Shown: positions 16,510 through 24,945, counted from the first letter of the stretch. The stretch is 40,898 nucleotides of DNA from Hyphomicrobiales bacterium (GCA_900470805.1 UCCA01000031.1:1-40898); one strand, 5' to 3'. The notes: generated by a model not told the origin, from the letters alone. Made by a program: numbers and translations.

Positions 16510-16689
16510 CCCTAGCTTCAATCTTGCTGTTCTGCTCCTTGTACCCCTTGTTTAAACGAGCTGACTGCCGACCAGGCCGTTATGACGCACCAGGACTGAG
16601 CTCGGACGAATAATGGTCCGAGATACGCGACCTTTCGACAGCTTAAAGGACAGCTTGTGGGCGACAAAAGATCTCGCTCAAGCAGGCTA

Positions 16690-17751
16690 TCAACTTCTAG
16701 CTTCTGAAGATTCACCCAAGGTGTCTGCGACGTACGCACCGCGCCTGCCCATGGGGCGCGGCGAGCCGGTGGTGGTATCTTTCGCCGTCTGGTGCTCAAG
16801 CTCGGCATTCAGCTCGCCGCCGACAATGAGGATCAGGATCGACAACCAAATCCAAACGAGAAAACCGATCAAGGCTCCCAACGTCCCGTAAGTGGCGTCG
16901 TAATTGGCGAAATGCTTCAGATAGAACGAGAAACCAAGAGACATCACGAACCACGACACCGTCACAAGAACGGAGCCCCAAGTCAGCCAGCGTAGCTTCG
17001 CCGGCTGACGACTGGGGCCAAAGCGATAGACGGCCGTCGTCGCGATCGCGACGATCAAAAACAGGATCGGCCAGCGCACAACGAGTGCCATCTGTTCTTC
17101 AAATCGGTCCAACCAGATGTAAGTGAGCACGAGGGGGATAATCGCAACAAGGCCGATGATGAGCGCGGCCGATACCATAGCACATATCGTAAAAGCCAGA
17201 CCCACGAGGTTAAGTCGGACCAGCCCCCGCTTCTCCGTCTCGTCGTAGGCGACATTCATCGCATCGAATATTGCCAGTGTAGCGCTGTGTGTGCTCCACA
17301 ATGCAATGCTCAAGCTCGCAAAGAACGTAAGGCCAAGCGTGGTATTGTGGCTTGCTGACAAACTGCTGATCCGCTCGGCGATGAGGTCGAACCCACCCGC
17401 AGGCAGCATGCCGGATAATTCCCTTAGATGCTCAGTCATCGTCGAGGTATCAGCGACCAGTCCGTATAGCGCGACAAGTGCGGAAATCGCCGGAAACAAG
17501 CCCAACAACAGGTAGAAGGTCACGCCGGCGGCAATCAGCGTCACTCGGTCCTCGGACAGTTGATGAACCACGCGCCACAGGACATCCTTCAAACCCCGAG
17601 GAGGAATGGCTTCTGGAGTTTCGGCGTCTCTGCCATGTCCCGGTTCTGAAATTCGGCCATGACTGATAACGGCGATCGGTAGCCGAGTGACAATCGCGGC
17701 AGCCGTTACCGCGCCCAGAATTGTGGCAAGTATCGCAACGTTTCTATTCAT
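16690..17751 (-). CDS. YihY/BrkB-family inner-membrane protein
   Basis: The 353-residue protein has an N-terminal membrane helix (about 5-27) and a basic/acidic linker. The YihY/BrkB core carries six further membrane helices with the family patterns DRVTLIAAGVTFYLLLGLFPA (68-88), NVAYDETEKRG (about 166-176), YRFGPSR and the late YGTLGALIGFLVWIWLS. The family was once annotated as ribonuclease BN but is now regarded as a membrane protein of unknown function. The C-terminal tail of about 35 residues is hydrophilic. Divergent genes are absent, and the terminator at 16482 separates it from the ABC operon. Confidence 0.88.
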   Translation of the reverse strand: MNRNVAILATILGAVTAAAIVTRLPIAVISHGRISEPGHGRDAETPEAIPPRGLKDVLWRVVHQLSEDRVTLIAAGVTFYLLLGLFPAISALVALYGLVADTSTMTEHLRELSGMLPAGGFDLIAERISSLSASHNTTLGLTFFASLSIALWSTHSATLAIFDAMNVAYDETEKRGLVRLNLVGLAFTICAMVSAALIIGLVAIIPLVLTYIWLDRFEEQMALVVRWPILFLIVAIATTAVYRFGPSRQPAKLRWLTWGSVLVTVSWFVMSLGFSFYLKHFANYDATYGTLGALIGFLVWIWLSILILIVGGELNAELEHQTAKDTTTGSPRPMGRRGAYVADTLGESSEARS

Positions 17752-18022
17752 CTCTTTACCCCACGTGGTCGCGCGCGAGCAATTGGAGGGACTTACATTC
17801 GACGCCGCGGCGTTGCGACGGATTGAGCGCTGGATACGGGCTGGCGATGTCTCCCATCACGCGTATGGCCACTGGCATCTACGACGCTCAGCGTCGCCAA
17901 ACCGCTGGCAAGTGCCATCCGGCTCATGAGGGCGGGACTGTGCTGCCCAAGCAATCAACGTCAAAAAGCGCGTCTACCCTGGATGGCGAAACTCAAGAAA
18001 CCTCAGTTGGTTTAGCTTGTAC

Positions 18023-19003
18023 TCACTCGTCAAAATCGACCGTGACCCCCGGTTTCACCATGCTGCTCAATTCTTCCACGTCCCAATTGGTCAACCGAAC
18101 ACAACCATGGGAGCCAGCTTTGTCGATAAGTGAAGGCTCGGGTGTGCCGTGAATTCCGTAAGTCGGCTCGGAAAGATCGATCCAGACGGTTCCTACAGGG
18201 TTGTTTGGGCCGCTTGGAAGCGTGAGCTTGTTTTTATTCTTTCCTTGTTGGAAGTTGACTGTCGGATTGTAAACATATGGAGGATTGCGGGCGACACCGT
18301 TGACCTTGTGTTTGCCGGATGGAGACGGGTTGTCCTCACTGCCTATTGTGGCGGGATAGACGGCTAGGACACCGCCGTTTTCACTGAAGGCAACAAGCTG
18401 GCCTTCCTTACGGTGCGCCTCAATCCGTTTTACGTTTCCGGTTCGCGGAGCGCCGATGACTGCAACGGAAAGCGTTTCCCCTGGCAAGAACTGCGCAGTC
18501 GGATTGAGCCTTCGCAGGAGGTCAACGTCCATATGAAACCGTTCGGCCAGTTTTTCCGAAACGCTGGTGTAGCCCAGGTGCTGCATCGCTGCCTGAAGAG
18601 CATAGTCTTTCGGAATTTCGGCGACGATATCCGCATCGTCATCCGGCGCGATGATGTAAGGTCCGATGACGGGCTGGTTGTCGTTCAACCGGGCCACAAC
18701 ATGATCATCAATCTTCCCATCGATCGGCAAAGCCTGCATAAGTTCGAAGCCCGCAATAGCCTTTGTGACGTTGCTGCCCGCCAGCCCATCAATTACGCCA
18801 GGTGAAGCTCCAGCGCGATCAAGCAAAATCTGCAGGCGAATAAGCGCAGGATCGAGTTGTCCGCTGACCTGCTTCGCGGTTTGCTGGGTCGCTATTGCTG
18901 TGAGATCGATGGTATTGATCAAGTTGGGAGACAAATCTTGAGAATGGGCGAGCCCACCGCAAGCCACTGAAATAACCGCGCAAAGTCCTGTTAATTTCCT
19001 CAT
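18023..19003 (-). CDS. L,D-transpeptidase (YkuD) with peptidoglycan-binding region
   Basis: The 326-residue exported enzyme has a signal peptide (MRKLTGLCAVISVACGG..., residues 1-22), a helical PG_binding-like region (about 45-85) and a LysM-like spacer with MDVDLLRRLNPTA (about 150-162). The C-terminal YkuD catalytic domain has His in IHGTPEP and the SHGCVRL motif with catalytic Cys301. Such enzymes make 3-3 crosslinks in peptidoglycan or attach proteins to it. The same frame continues to a TTG at 19051, but the ATG at 19003 gives the proper signal peptide. It stands alone, with no overlapping neighbours. Confidence 0.9.
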   Translation of the reverse strand: MRKLTGLCAVISVACGGLAHSQDLSPNLINTIDLTAIATQQTAKQVSGQLDPALIRLQILLDRAGASPGVIDGLAGSNVTKAIAGFELMQALPIDGKIDDHVVARLNDNQPVIGPYIIAPDDDADIVAEIPKDYALQAAMQHLGYTSVSEKLAERFHMDVDLLRRLNPTAQFLPGETLSVAVIGAPRTGNVKRIEAHRKEGQLVAFSENGGVLAVYPATIGSEDNPSPSGKHKVNGVARNPPYVYNPTVNFQQGKNKNKLTLPSGPNNPVGTVWIDLSEPTYGIHGTPEPSLIDKAGSHGCVRLTNWDVEELSSMVKPGVTVDFDE

Positions 19004-19099
19004 AAATTTAGAGCGTCCCTTCACTACCAATGTTCCACAGTGGCTCGACAATCTGTCATCGGGAGGGGCGCAATGAGAGGGTGTTGAGACGTATCCACA

Positions 19100-19243
19100 T
19101 CAAGCACCATCGACACCAGTCCCATACAGCACAACGGAAGCGATGACGGCCACACACAAGAGTTGAACCCAGAGACTGTTCGATCGGCTGTACTGCCGCG
19201 GAGTGCTTCGCAGGTCAGCGGGCCTTCTACTTTGAAACTTCAT
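19100..19243 (-). CDS. Small membrane protein, 47 aa
   Basis: A short peptide with a basic N-terminus (residues 1-20, several Arg) and one membrane segment at about 25-41 (WVQLLCVAVIASVVLYG). The ATG at 19243 has GGGAG six bases upstream; a longer version starting at 19282 is possible but lacks a good site. No family is recognised. The positive-inside N-terminus and short tail suggest a single-pass inner-membrane peptide. Confidence 0.45.
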   Translation of the reverse strand: MKFQSRRPADLRSTPRQYSRSNSLWVQLLCVAVIASVVLYGTGVDGA

Positions 19244-19633
19244 CTCGATCTCCCATCCCGGAGAGAAGTCACTCAAGCACAATTGGTTCCGAAGTGACTG
19301 ATATCATCAGCAGGAAGTCCGGCCGGTAAAGAGGGTCTTCATCGGCGAGTTGCCTCTTGGGCCAGCTACTGCACACACTGATCGACGTGGGTTTGGGCAG
19401 CAGGGCCAAGTCGCGGGGCAAGATTGCATTGCCACATTGCGTCATGCGCGAAAACCCGCCGCATGAGGGGAAGGAAGGGTTCCGTCTGCGTGGCTTCCGG
19501 TCGGCAGCTACGGAACGGCCATTACAGCCCGCGGCGATTTATCGTGACATGCCGTCAAGAGACGTATGAGCATCCAGATTTTTTTGGCCCGCGCCTGCCG
19601 GTTCCAACATACTGCCGTCCCACGTTGCCCATT
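19244..19633. other. 390 bases without a recognisable gene
   Basis: Only short, Arg-rich overlapping frames are open here. No promoter box of the EcfG type was found, although GGAAC occurs once on each strand without a correctly spaced partner. Confidence 0.4.
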
Positions 19634-19891
19634 TCAGACAGCTTTACCGCTGTCTTCTTCCTCAAACGCAACCGCAACGTCGGCATTGGCTGAAAGCCGG
19701 ATCGTCTCACCTTCAACCTCGGCGACGAGGCTTAGATCAAGATAGTGATGATGGCCCTCATGTTTTCCCTCCCCGCTATCCTTCTTTGTCAGCTTGATCC
19801 TATTGCCCTCGACGCGGTCGACAGTGCCAACATAAACACCGTCAGCACCGATGATTTTGGCATGCTCTTTGATCTTTGAGTGGTCAATCAT
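19634..19891 (-). CDS. DUF2171 domain protein
   Basis: The 85-residue protein matches the DUF2171 pattern (PRC-barrel-like small beta protein): it starts MIDHSKIKEHAKIIGADG, then VGTVDRVEGNRIKLTKKDSG, an HHHYLDLSLV segment and a short acidic tail. The two beta halves and His-rich middle are characteristic. Function is unknown; homologues occur in rhizobia with stress proteins. It lies downstream of CsbD on the same strand, but a terminator at 19926 separates them, so readthrough or its own promoter must drive it. Confidence 0.8.
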   Translation of the reverse strand: MIDHSKIKEHAKIIGADGVYVGTVDRVEGNRIKLTKKDSGEGKHEGHHHYLDLSLVAEVEGETIRLSANADVAVAFEEEDSGKAV

Positions 19892-19925
19892 CCCGGGTTC
19901 CTCTGAGTTTGGATTGGGCCAGCAT

Positions 19926-19961
19926 AAAACGAGGCACGCCGGTTAGCACTGGCGGGCCTCG
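19926..19961 (-). terminator. Terminator downstream of CsbD-family gene
   Basis: On the minus strand, a stem of CGAGGC plus four further pairs, interrupted by one mismatch, is followed by a TTTT tract. It sits just after the CsbD stop. Confidence 0.75.
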
Positions 19962-19976
19962 TTCGATCGACTGGCA

Positions 19977-20168
19977 TTAAGCCTTGTCGACGACCTTCTT
20001 TACGGCGTCTTTTGCCTCGCCTTTCGCCTGCTGAGCGTCGCCCTTGGCTTCTTGCGCAAGCCCTTTCGCCTGCATTTCCTTGTCGTCTACCGCTTTACCG
20101 ACGCCCTGGCGTGCTTTGCCCGCGAGTTCGTTTGCCTTGCCACTTACCTTGTCGCCTGTACTGCCCAT
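19977..20168 (-). CDS. CsbD-family stress protein
   Basis: The 63-residue protein is rich in Lys, Ala, Gly, Asp and Glu, with the CsbD pattern of repeated GKA-x-E/Q-x-x-GKA units (SGKANELAGKARQGVGKAV, then further AKG/AKD repeats). CsbD was described as a sigma-B-controlled general stress protein in Bacillus; the biochemical role is unknown. The start at 20168 has AAGGAG eight bases upstream. A perfect EcfG-type box lies upstream at 20212-20236, so stress control here mirrors that in Bacillus through a different sigma factor. Confidence 0.88.
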   Translation of the reverse strand: MGSTGDKVSGKANELAGKARQGVGKAVDDKEMQAKGLAQEAKGDAQQAKGEAKDAVKKVVDKA

Positions 20169-20211
20169 CGAAAAACTCCTTAACGAAACTTGGTTGCTCC
20201 GATGACCACAA

Positions 20212-20236
20212 AACGTCAACCATCCCACTTCGTTCC
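20212..20236 (-). promoter_or_regulatory. EcfG-type promoter box of the CsbD gene
   Basis: On the minus strand GGAAC (20232-20236), 16 bases, then CGTT (20212-20215). A perfect match to the EcfG consensus, 44 bases upstream of the ATG. Confidence 0.75.
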
Positions 20237-20394
20237 ATGCCGCTCAGCGTAAGAATGGGAAATAACACGATACGAAAGCGAGACAACCAGACGTTTAATT
20301 CAGTATCGAGCCTCGGTCGACAAACGGTTCGTCCGCACTAGCTTACCGTTCGGACTGGGCATGTGCCTAGGACGCAACCAGAAGTGAGAAAATC

Positions 20395-20574
20395 ATGGGA
20401 ACTATTCTGATCATTGTCATTCTTGTCGTGCTGCTTGGCGGCGGCGGCGGATACTACGCACACGGTCGATATGGCGGGCGCGGTCTGGGCGGCGTACTTG
20501 GTTTGTTGGTCGTAATCCTGATCGTGTTGTGGCTTCTCGGCGCCCTGCATGGCGGCGCTGCACCTCCAATCTGA
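20395..20574 (+). CDS. DUF3309-like small membrane protein, 59 aa
   Basis: The 59-residue peptide begins MGTILIIVILVVLLGGGGGYY, followed by a short basic Gly-rich turn (HGRYGGRGLGG) and a second hydrophobic helix with LLVVILIVLWLLGAL. This is the arrangement of the DUF3309 family of tiny two-helix membrane proteins. The tail is slightly longer than usual. The ATG at 20395 has only a weak GTGAG upstream. A hairpin with a nine-base stem follows 16 bases after the stop. Confidence 0.75.
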   Translation: MGTILIIVILVVLLGGGGGYYAHGRYGGRGLGGVLGLLVVILIVLWLLGALHGGAAPPI

Positions 20575-20590
20575 GTTGCGTCCAGACAAA

Positions 20591-20613
20591 GGGCGACGGC
20601 CTAACCGTCGCCC
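20591..20613 (+). terminator. Hairpin after DUF3309-like gene, probable terminator
   Basis: Perfect stem GGGCGACGG and CCGTCGCCC with a five-base loop. It is followed by only TT, so it is a weak intrinsic terminator, or a bidirectional one. Confidence 0.55.
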
Positions 20614-20729
20614 TTGAGGCGTCCACCGCTCTTAGCCGCCCTCGGTCTCCAGGGTCTCCCCGAGAGTTACCCCTTCGCCTCGTACTGCAAGGCTCCGTTC
20701 GTCATCGCCAAGAGCGGCAATCTGAACCT

Positions 20730-20927
20730 TCATCCCCTGGCGCGGAGAATGGAGTTCTGTTTGTCAGCGGCTTGGTCCATGGCCATGCGAACCGTAATCA
20801 GTTCGTTTCCCTCTCGGTGGAACTCGACCATTATGGTCCCTTCAGTCGTCCTGGCGCATTCGTGCTTTTCAGCTGCATTTGTTTCTCTCCACTGTTCTAG
20901 GACGAATTTTTTTGTTAGGAGGCGCAC
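20730..20927 (-). CDS. Possible small protein, 65 aa
   Basis: An open frame starting with GTG at 20925-20927, preceded by an AGGAGG-like site that is itself part of a hairpin. Composition is protein-like: a helical N-terminus, then MVEFHREGNELITVRMAM, which could be two beta strands. No domain is recognised. Met33 (MVEFHRE) is an alternative start. Low certainty. Confidence 0.3.
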   Translation of the reverse strand: MRLLTKKFVLEQWRETNAAEKHECARTTEGTIMVEFHREGNELITVRMAMDQAADKQNSILRARG

Positions 20928-20957
20928 GGCTTGGCGCCTCCTAAGCCGTGCGTCCTA
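20898..20957. repeat. Nested, mutually exclusive inverted repeats
   Basis: Three inverted repeats share this segment: an 11-base stem (20915-20925 with 20934-20944), a roughly 12-base stem with one G-T pair (20921-20932 with 20943-20954), and an outer TAGGACG/CGTCCTA pair (20898-20904 with 20951-20957). The first two cannot form together, as in attenuators or conformational switches. Confidence 0.7.
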
Positions 20958-21100
20958 TGCACGAAAACGGTATTCGCGCACCAATGCTGTCGTCGGCATG
21001 GATTGCGTTGTTCTGGTTGGCATGCGGTTTCGCACATCTTCGAAGCCAGAACACCATTGAAGCCAATTCGGTCCGGGCACAAACCGTCGAAGACAGGAAA

Positions 21101-21554
21101 CTACAGTGAGAGGAAGCTAACGAGCGGTTTACCCAGCGGTTTGAGGGTCTGCTGGTTGTAATCTCCGCATACAGCTGGTGAATTACCTGATGGACGGGCG
21201 AGCCGTTCTTGGCGACAGTCGCAAATAAGGTCATTGCTGATCGAAGTTTCATGCCATCAGGCGACCCAAAAATCGTGTTCGCTCCAACATCCTTGATCGC
21301 GAGGACCCCTTCTACACAACGAACAAGCCGGGGCCCAAGCACCGGGTGCTCGAGATAGGCGGTGGCTTCATCGGCCGAGCGCATGAAGAATCTTTCAGCC
21401 CGCTGCGATCTCCCTAACCCGGCCAACTGGGGAAGATGTAACACATCCAGTGTGTCTCCGTTCGACCGGCTTTCAGTTCTGCAAGTGCACTTTCGAATGT
21501 GTCAGCTTGCGCGTCCAGGAAGCGTTGGAGGTCGTGATTGGTGTCGCTAGACAT
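21101..21554 (-). pseudogene. DUF1810 gene with two single-base frameshifts
   Basis: Reading from an ATG at 21554 (with AAGGAGG upstream) gives the start of a DUF1810 protein: LQRFLDAQADTFESALAEL, then THWMCYIFP. There the frame breaks at a run of four C where five are needed. In the next frame the family's central part continues: QLAGLGRS, TAYLEHPVLGPRL and FGSPDGMKLRSAMTLF. A second break after HQLY requires one more base to read CGDYNQQTLKPL, the usual C-terminal motif, and the stop at 21101. With both bases restored the gene would be 151 codons plus a stop, the normal size. It is either a recent pseudogene or has two sequencing errors. Confidence 0.8.
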
Positions 21555-21907
21555 GACCTCCTTCAGCAGGCGCAAGACCTCGGTTGCGTACGAAACTCGG
21601 CAGCAAGAACATTATGGGCAGGACCAGGCTCGAGATCGACAAATCGGATTAAATAATCCACTCTTGACTCGATCGTGTGACGCACCGGCGATCCGACCAA
21701 CAACCCTCTTGCCGATGACGTATGATTTGAACCAATCTTTCGCCGCCGGCGGCGCGTTGCCACACAGGATTTAACGTGGGTTCCCGTAAATGCCGGCCTC
21801 TGATCGAGCCGGACGTGATGTCGAGCTACTTGAGCGCGAAGATAGCAAACCCGGTTGGATTTGAAGCTTTCGCGCTCCTCACTCGCCCATAAGAGTGCTC
21901 CCCTCGC
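21555..21907. other. 353 bases without a recognisable gene
   Basis: Short frames on both strands without ribosome sites or known domains. An Arg-rich minus-strand frame (21563-21763) is not convincing. No EcfG box was seen. Confidence 0.4.
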
Positions 21908-22105
21908 TCAATGCTTGTCCTGATCACGCTTCCCCGGCTCTCTCTCGCGGAACTTGGCGATAACAATCGGAACGAGCAATGACGCAAGCGCGCCGAACGG
22001 AAGTCGCCTCAAAACCTTTCCAGCAACGAACGTCGCTATGACTGCGGCAGCTCCACCCATCCAAACGTTGTCTCCGAGGCGTCCTCGCGGTCGCTGCTTT
22101 GCCAT
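21908..22105 (-). CDS. Small hypothetical membrane protein, 65 aa
   Basis: The ATG at 22105 has AGGAG nine bases upstream; a longer in-frame version starting at 22168 is less likely. Residues 1-14 are basic. Residues about 16-30 (MGGAAAVIATFVAGK) and 37-50 (FGALASLLVPIVIA) are hydrophobic, and the tail is charged. It may be a two-helix membrane peptide. The family is not recognised. Confidence 0.5.
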   Translation of the reverse strand: MAKQRPRGRLGDNVWMGGAAAVIATFVAGKVLRRLPFGALASLLVPIVIAKFREREPGKRDQDKH

Positions 22106-22198
22106 TATTTTTCTCCTGATGATCCTGAGTGATGCAAGCGACCAAACAAAAGATAAGACCGCCGACACGAAGGCCGCTCGACCGGCTCGGTGCGCGAA

Positions 22199-22537
22199 TT
22201 ACTTCGCGGTGAAGAAAGTCAGGAGCACCTTGCCCTTTTCGCCCAAAAGACAGACGAACCGGTCCGGCTTTCCAGTCTGGCCTTTCCTGGCAATATAGGC
22301 TTCTCCAAGCACCACTGCCTTGACGGAAACGTCTTCGACTTTCGTGTCGGCAGCACTGAGAGCAACGCTTTCCATATCGATAACCAGATCGGTGATATCC
22401 GGGGATTTTTCCTGCAGCGCCAGGAGACCCGTGGATTTGCAGGCAGCCACGTTAGGATCGGTAGCGGACTGGGCGAGCGCACTGGAATACGAAACGCCGG
22501 ATACCAACAGCGCGGTGATGACAAGAGTTTTGATCAT
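22199..22537 (-). CDS. Hypothetical exported protein, 112 aa
   Basis: A clear signal peptide (MIKTLVITALLVSGVSYSSA, cleavage after ALA near 22) leads a mature domain of about 90 residues with two Cys (in VAACKS and FVCLLGEKG), predicted mixed alpha/beta and ending VLLTFFTAK. The two Cys are placed to form a disulfide in the periplasm. No family is recognised with confidence, though the shape resembles small rhizobial secreted proteins. It lies between a membrane peptide and a small beta-protein gene on the same strand. Confidence 0.65.
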   Translation of the reverse strand: MIKTLVITALLVSGVSYSSALAQSATDPNVAACKSTGLLALQEKSPDITDLVIDMESVALSAADTKVEDVSVKAVVLGEAYIARKGQTGKPDRFVCLLGEKGKVLLTFFTAK

Positions 22538-22583
22538 GCGTCAATCCTTTGACTTCTTTGAGATGACAGTTGGTCCACGTCGC

Positions 22584-22787
22584 TCATTCGATGCGGTCAA
22601 AAATGCCGGCATATATTCCGCGCAATTCGGTGCCACCCTCGTAGGCGACAGTGATGCGCTCAAGGCGTGTTCCATCGTCGACAAGCTCAGTGATAACGCC
22701 AAGTGCGCCATTGAGTTCTTCCCGGGAGCTGCAAAGCATGGTGCCTTTGGCCAGACGCACGCGGTCTCCGATTTTAAAGCTTGGCAT
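22584..22787 (-). CDS. Small beta-barrel-like hypothetical protein, 67 aa
   Basis: It starts MPSFKIGDRVRLAKGTM, a typical opening of SH3/KOW-like small barrels (hydrophobic-x-GDRVRL), and continues with GALGVITELVDDG and ITVAYEGG strands. The start at 22787 is chosen because the frame upstream overlaps the transglutaminase gene and has Arg/Pro-rich composition. No enzyme motif is visible. A binding role for nucleic acid or protein would fit the fold but is a guess. Confidence 0.5.
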   Translation of the reverse strand: MPSFKIGDRVRLAKGTMLCSSREELNGALGVITELVDDGTRLERITVAYEGGTELRGIYAGIFDRIE

Positions 22788-22860
22788 CTTGATCCGATCG
22801 ATTGCTGGCAGTGAAGAAGCGACGGCTGCCGGTACGCAACCATCACGATGGAGAATGCGC

Positions 22861-23727
22861 TCAATCCGCCCCCGCGTTGGGCGCTGGTTCTTCCGTTGAG
22901 ATCGCGTCGGTCGTCCGTCCGGGAAGCTCGGGCGAACCATCCGCATGCTCAATGGTGATCTTAACCGGCCCCGCCTCCATTTCGCCGAAGGGCGAGGCAA
23001 ACGCTATCTCGGCTGCGTCGCGGCCGACGCCGATGCGAACGAGACCGTCGAGGTTGGCTTGGCGGGTCGCGTCGAACAACCACCATCGGCCGCCGAGATA
23101 CGCCTCGAACACGGCGTGGAAATCGCGCGGCTCTAGGCCATACGCGTAACAAGAAACAAAGCGCGCGGGGATGTTGAGCGCGCGGCAAAACGCGATGCCT
23201 ATGTGCGAGAAATCGCGGCAGACGCCCGCACGCTTTATCAGGCTCTCGCTTGCCGTGGTGGTCTCGTCGGATGAGCCACGCTGGTAGTCGATGTTATCGT
23301 AGATCCAGTTGCACACCGCCGTAACGCGGCGATGGCCTTGCGGGAGCGCGCCGAATTCCTTTTGCGCGAAGGCCGCAAGCCGATCCGACGGGACGAAGCG
23401 CGATGGAAGCAGAAAGGGCATGATGTCAAGCGGGATGGCGTTCAGCGGCGTCTCGTCGATCGTGCTTGGATCAGCCCGATAAACGTCCAGCGTCACCTCA
23501 GCCTCATAGCGAACATTCAAAGGACCGGGTTCGGCATCCAGGCTGAAGTAGCGGTTTCGTATGTCAGGCACGATGTAAGTCCTGGTGTCGTGCAGAGGTG
23601 TGATCGACAGCCGTTCAACCAGATCGTGGTGACGCACGAGCTTAGCGACTTCCAAATTGAATATGAACACTGTCGGCGACTTCACGTCGTAGGACAGATC
23701 ACATCCGAGGCTGTAGCGTATGGTCAT
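22861..23727 (-). CDS. Transglutaminase-like cysteine protease family protein
   Basis: The 288-residue protein has a beta-sandwich N-terminal domain (about residues 1-110) followed by a transglutaminase-fold domain. The catalytic triad is visible as Cys170 in AGVCRDFSH, His204 in RDFHAVFEAY and Asp219 in WWLFDATR. Bacterial members are generally thought to act as proteases or amidases rather than crosslinkers. There is no signal peptide, so it is probably cytoplasmic. An EcfG-like box is present 121 bases upstream (23849-23873). The C-terminal tail is acidic and Pro-rich. Confidence 0.88.
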   Translation of the reverse strand: MTIRYSLGCDLSYDVKSPTVFIFNLEVAKLVRHHDLVERLSITPLHDTRTYIVPDIRNRYFSLDAEPGPLNVRYEAEVTLDVYRADPSTIDETPLNAIPLDIMPFLLPSRFVPSDRLAAFAQKEFGALPQGHRRVTAVCNWIYDNIDYQRGSSDETTTASESLIKRAGVCRDFSHIGIAFCRALNIPARFVSCYAYGLEPRDFHAVFEAYLGGRWWLFDATRQANLDGLVRIGVGRDAAEIAFASPFGEMEAGPVKITIEHADGSPELPGRTTDAISTEEPAPNAGAD

Positions 23728-23848
23728 AGAATGGCCCCCGGATCACATTGGTCTGCATTTAGCACATCGTTGTCTAACGGTCGCTGCAGTGACTGGCTGG
23801 CAACTGCGAGCGAGCGCCGCCACGTACACAACGCTTTCGTGGCCGGGA

Positions 23849-23873
23849 AACCTATAGCGGCACGATTGGTTCC
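23849..23873 (-). promoter_or_regulatory. EcfG-like promoter box upstream of transglutaminase gene
   Basis: On the minus strand GGAAC (23869-23873), 16 bases, then GGTT (23849-23852). It differs from CGTT only in the first, least conserved base. Confidence 0.55.
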
Positions 23874-24074
23874 ATGTTCATTGGCTAGGTCGAACGGTCG
23901 CTGCGGTTTGACGACATAAAGAGTCCCATAGGCTTCCGAGCGCTCTACGCGACGGTCGACGGCATTGTTACCAGAAGACTGGAACCGCATCTGTTGATGG
24001 ATAGCTATGAGGAAAATACTTCCGCAAGATGTATCCGCAATGACCAATGCGGTGCGAAAACGGGCCAAAATAAA

Positions 24075-24108
24075 GGGCCACGACAAAATGACGTCGTGGC
24101 CCTTTTTT
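24075..24108 (+). terminator. Strong rho-independent terminator
   Basis: Perfect ten-base stem GGGCCACGAC and GTCGTGGCCC with an eight-base loop, followed by six T. No intact plus-strand gene precedes it. An A-rich flank on the other side could let it also serve minus-strand transcripts from the decayed genes. Confidence 0.85.
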
Positions 24109-24124
24109 GATGAAGATGGCGATC

Positions 24125-24535
24125 TTACTGTTTGGCAGACATGCGCCAGACTGTGTTGCCGATATCATCGGCAAACAGCCCTCCCTTTTTATCGACGGCC
24201 AAGCCGATCGGTCGTCCCCCTTGTCTGGTCCTTGGCATCAATAAAACCTGTCACCCTATCAGGGATGACCGTCCTTGAAGGGAATGAATACGACCTTTTA
24301 GCCGTTAAACTGCTCGCGGTTCCAACTGCCGTGTTCTCCGGCGAAAGCGCCGCAACGTACAGATCGCCGTCCACCAAAGCGACGCCGAAGGGCAAGTTAA
24401 GATGGTCGAGAAAGACCTCCCGAACTCGGTGATGCCGTCTCCGTCGGCGTCACGCAGTAACGCGATCCGGTTGCTGGCCTCAGCGCCACCGCCGCCGGTC
24501 GCAAAGATTGCACCAATCCCATGATCACGTCTTTC
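24125..24535 (-). pseudogene. Remnant of PQQ-type sorbosone/sugar dehydrogenase
   Basis: Pieces of an L-sorbosone-dehydrogenase-like beta-propeller are readable in several frames. ATGGGGAEASNRIALLRDAD with GDGITEF is followed by a frameshift, then EVFLDHLNLPFGVALVDG, an abrupt junction around 24300 to RVTGFI, another frameshift, and finally GRPIGLAVDKKGGLF with DDIGNTVWRMSAKQ and a stop at 24125. About two-thirds of the normal middle of the protein is missing, so the gene cannot be functional. The intact family oxidises sugars or aldoses in the periplasm using PQQ. Confidence 0.75.
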
Positions 24536-24659
24536 GGGGGCACCGACGCCTGGGGTGGCGCGACGGATTCGACTGCCAGAATATCGCTATTCGAAAGTGC
24601 GTCGGGCCACTACGGCAGCCGGCAAGCCAAACCCGACCGGCACAACGGGTGTCCAGGCA

Positions 24660-24945
24660 TCGCGGCTGTGACTCCAGGGCAATAAGTAAAGAGAATGCGA
24701 GAGCGATGCCGTTGCCGACAAGAGGCCGCCTGCTGGTCGATGCATTCCCGCCAAGCGGCCCATCGGCCAGTCTATGACGCTCACCATACCGCGTCGCCCA
24801 TCACTAGTCCTGCAGCAAGGAACCAGGCAGAGAAATTGGCCCAGGTCATCTCGGCGCATCCAATAAGTCAGATCGGTCATGAACGCGCCCAGAAACATGC
24901 TATCGCGAAGTGTCAGAACGCGGTGCGCATAGGTAATTGCGATGG
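24660..24945 (-). pseudogene. Remnant of DUF2231 membrane protein
   Basis: Fragments in three frames match the DUF2231 family: MFLGAFMTDLTYW, then (shifted) WANFSAWFLAAGLVMG, then (shifted back) MVSVIDW, then GNGIALAFSLLIALES. The order and spacing fit one ancestral four-helix membrane protein broken by several indels. In rhizobia such genes commonly sit beside sorbosone-dehydrogenase-like genes, as the remnant at 24125 does, so a two-gene unit has decayed here. Confidence 0.7.

Larger units (their letters stand above)
23728..24124. other. Intergenic stretch with EcfG-like box and a strong terminator
   Basis: No gene recognised. The segment holds the EcfG-like box at 23849-23873 and a strong hairpin at 24075-24108. 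Confidence 0.5.

Noticed and set aside
19012..19036. GGAAC-N16-CGCT near the L,D-transpeptidase start
   Set aside because: The -10 part does not match NGTT, and the implied transcription start would leave almost no leader before ATG 19003.
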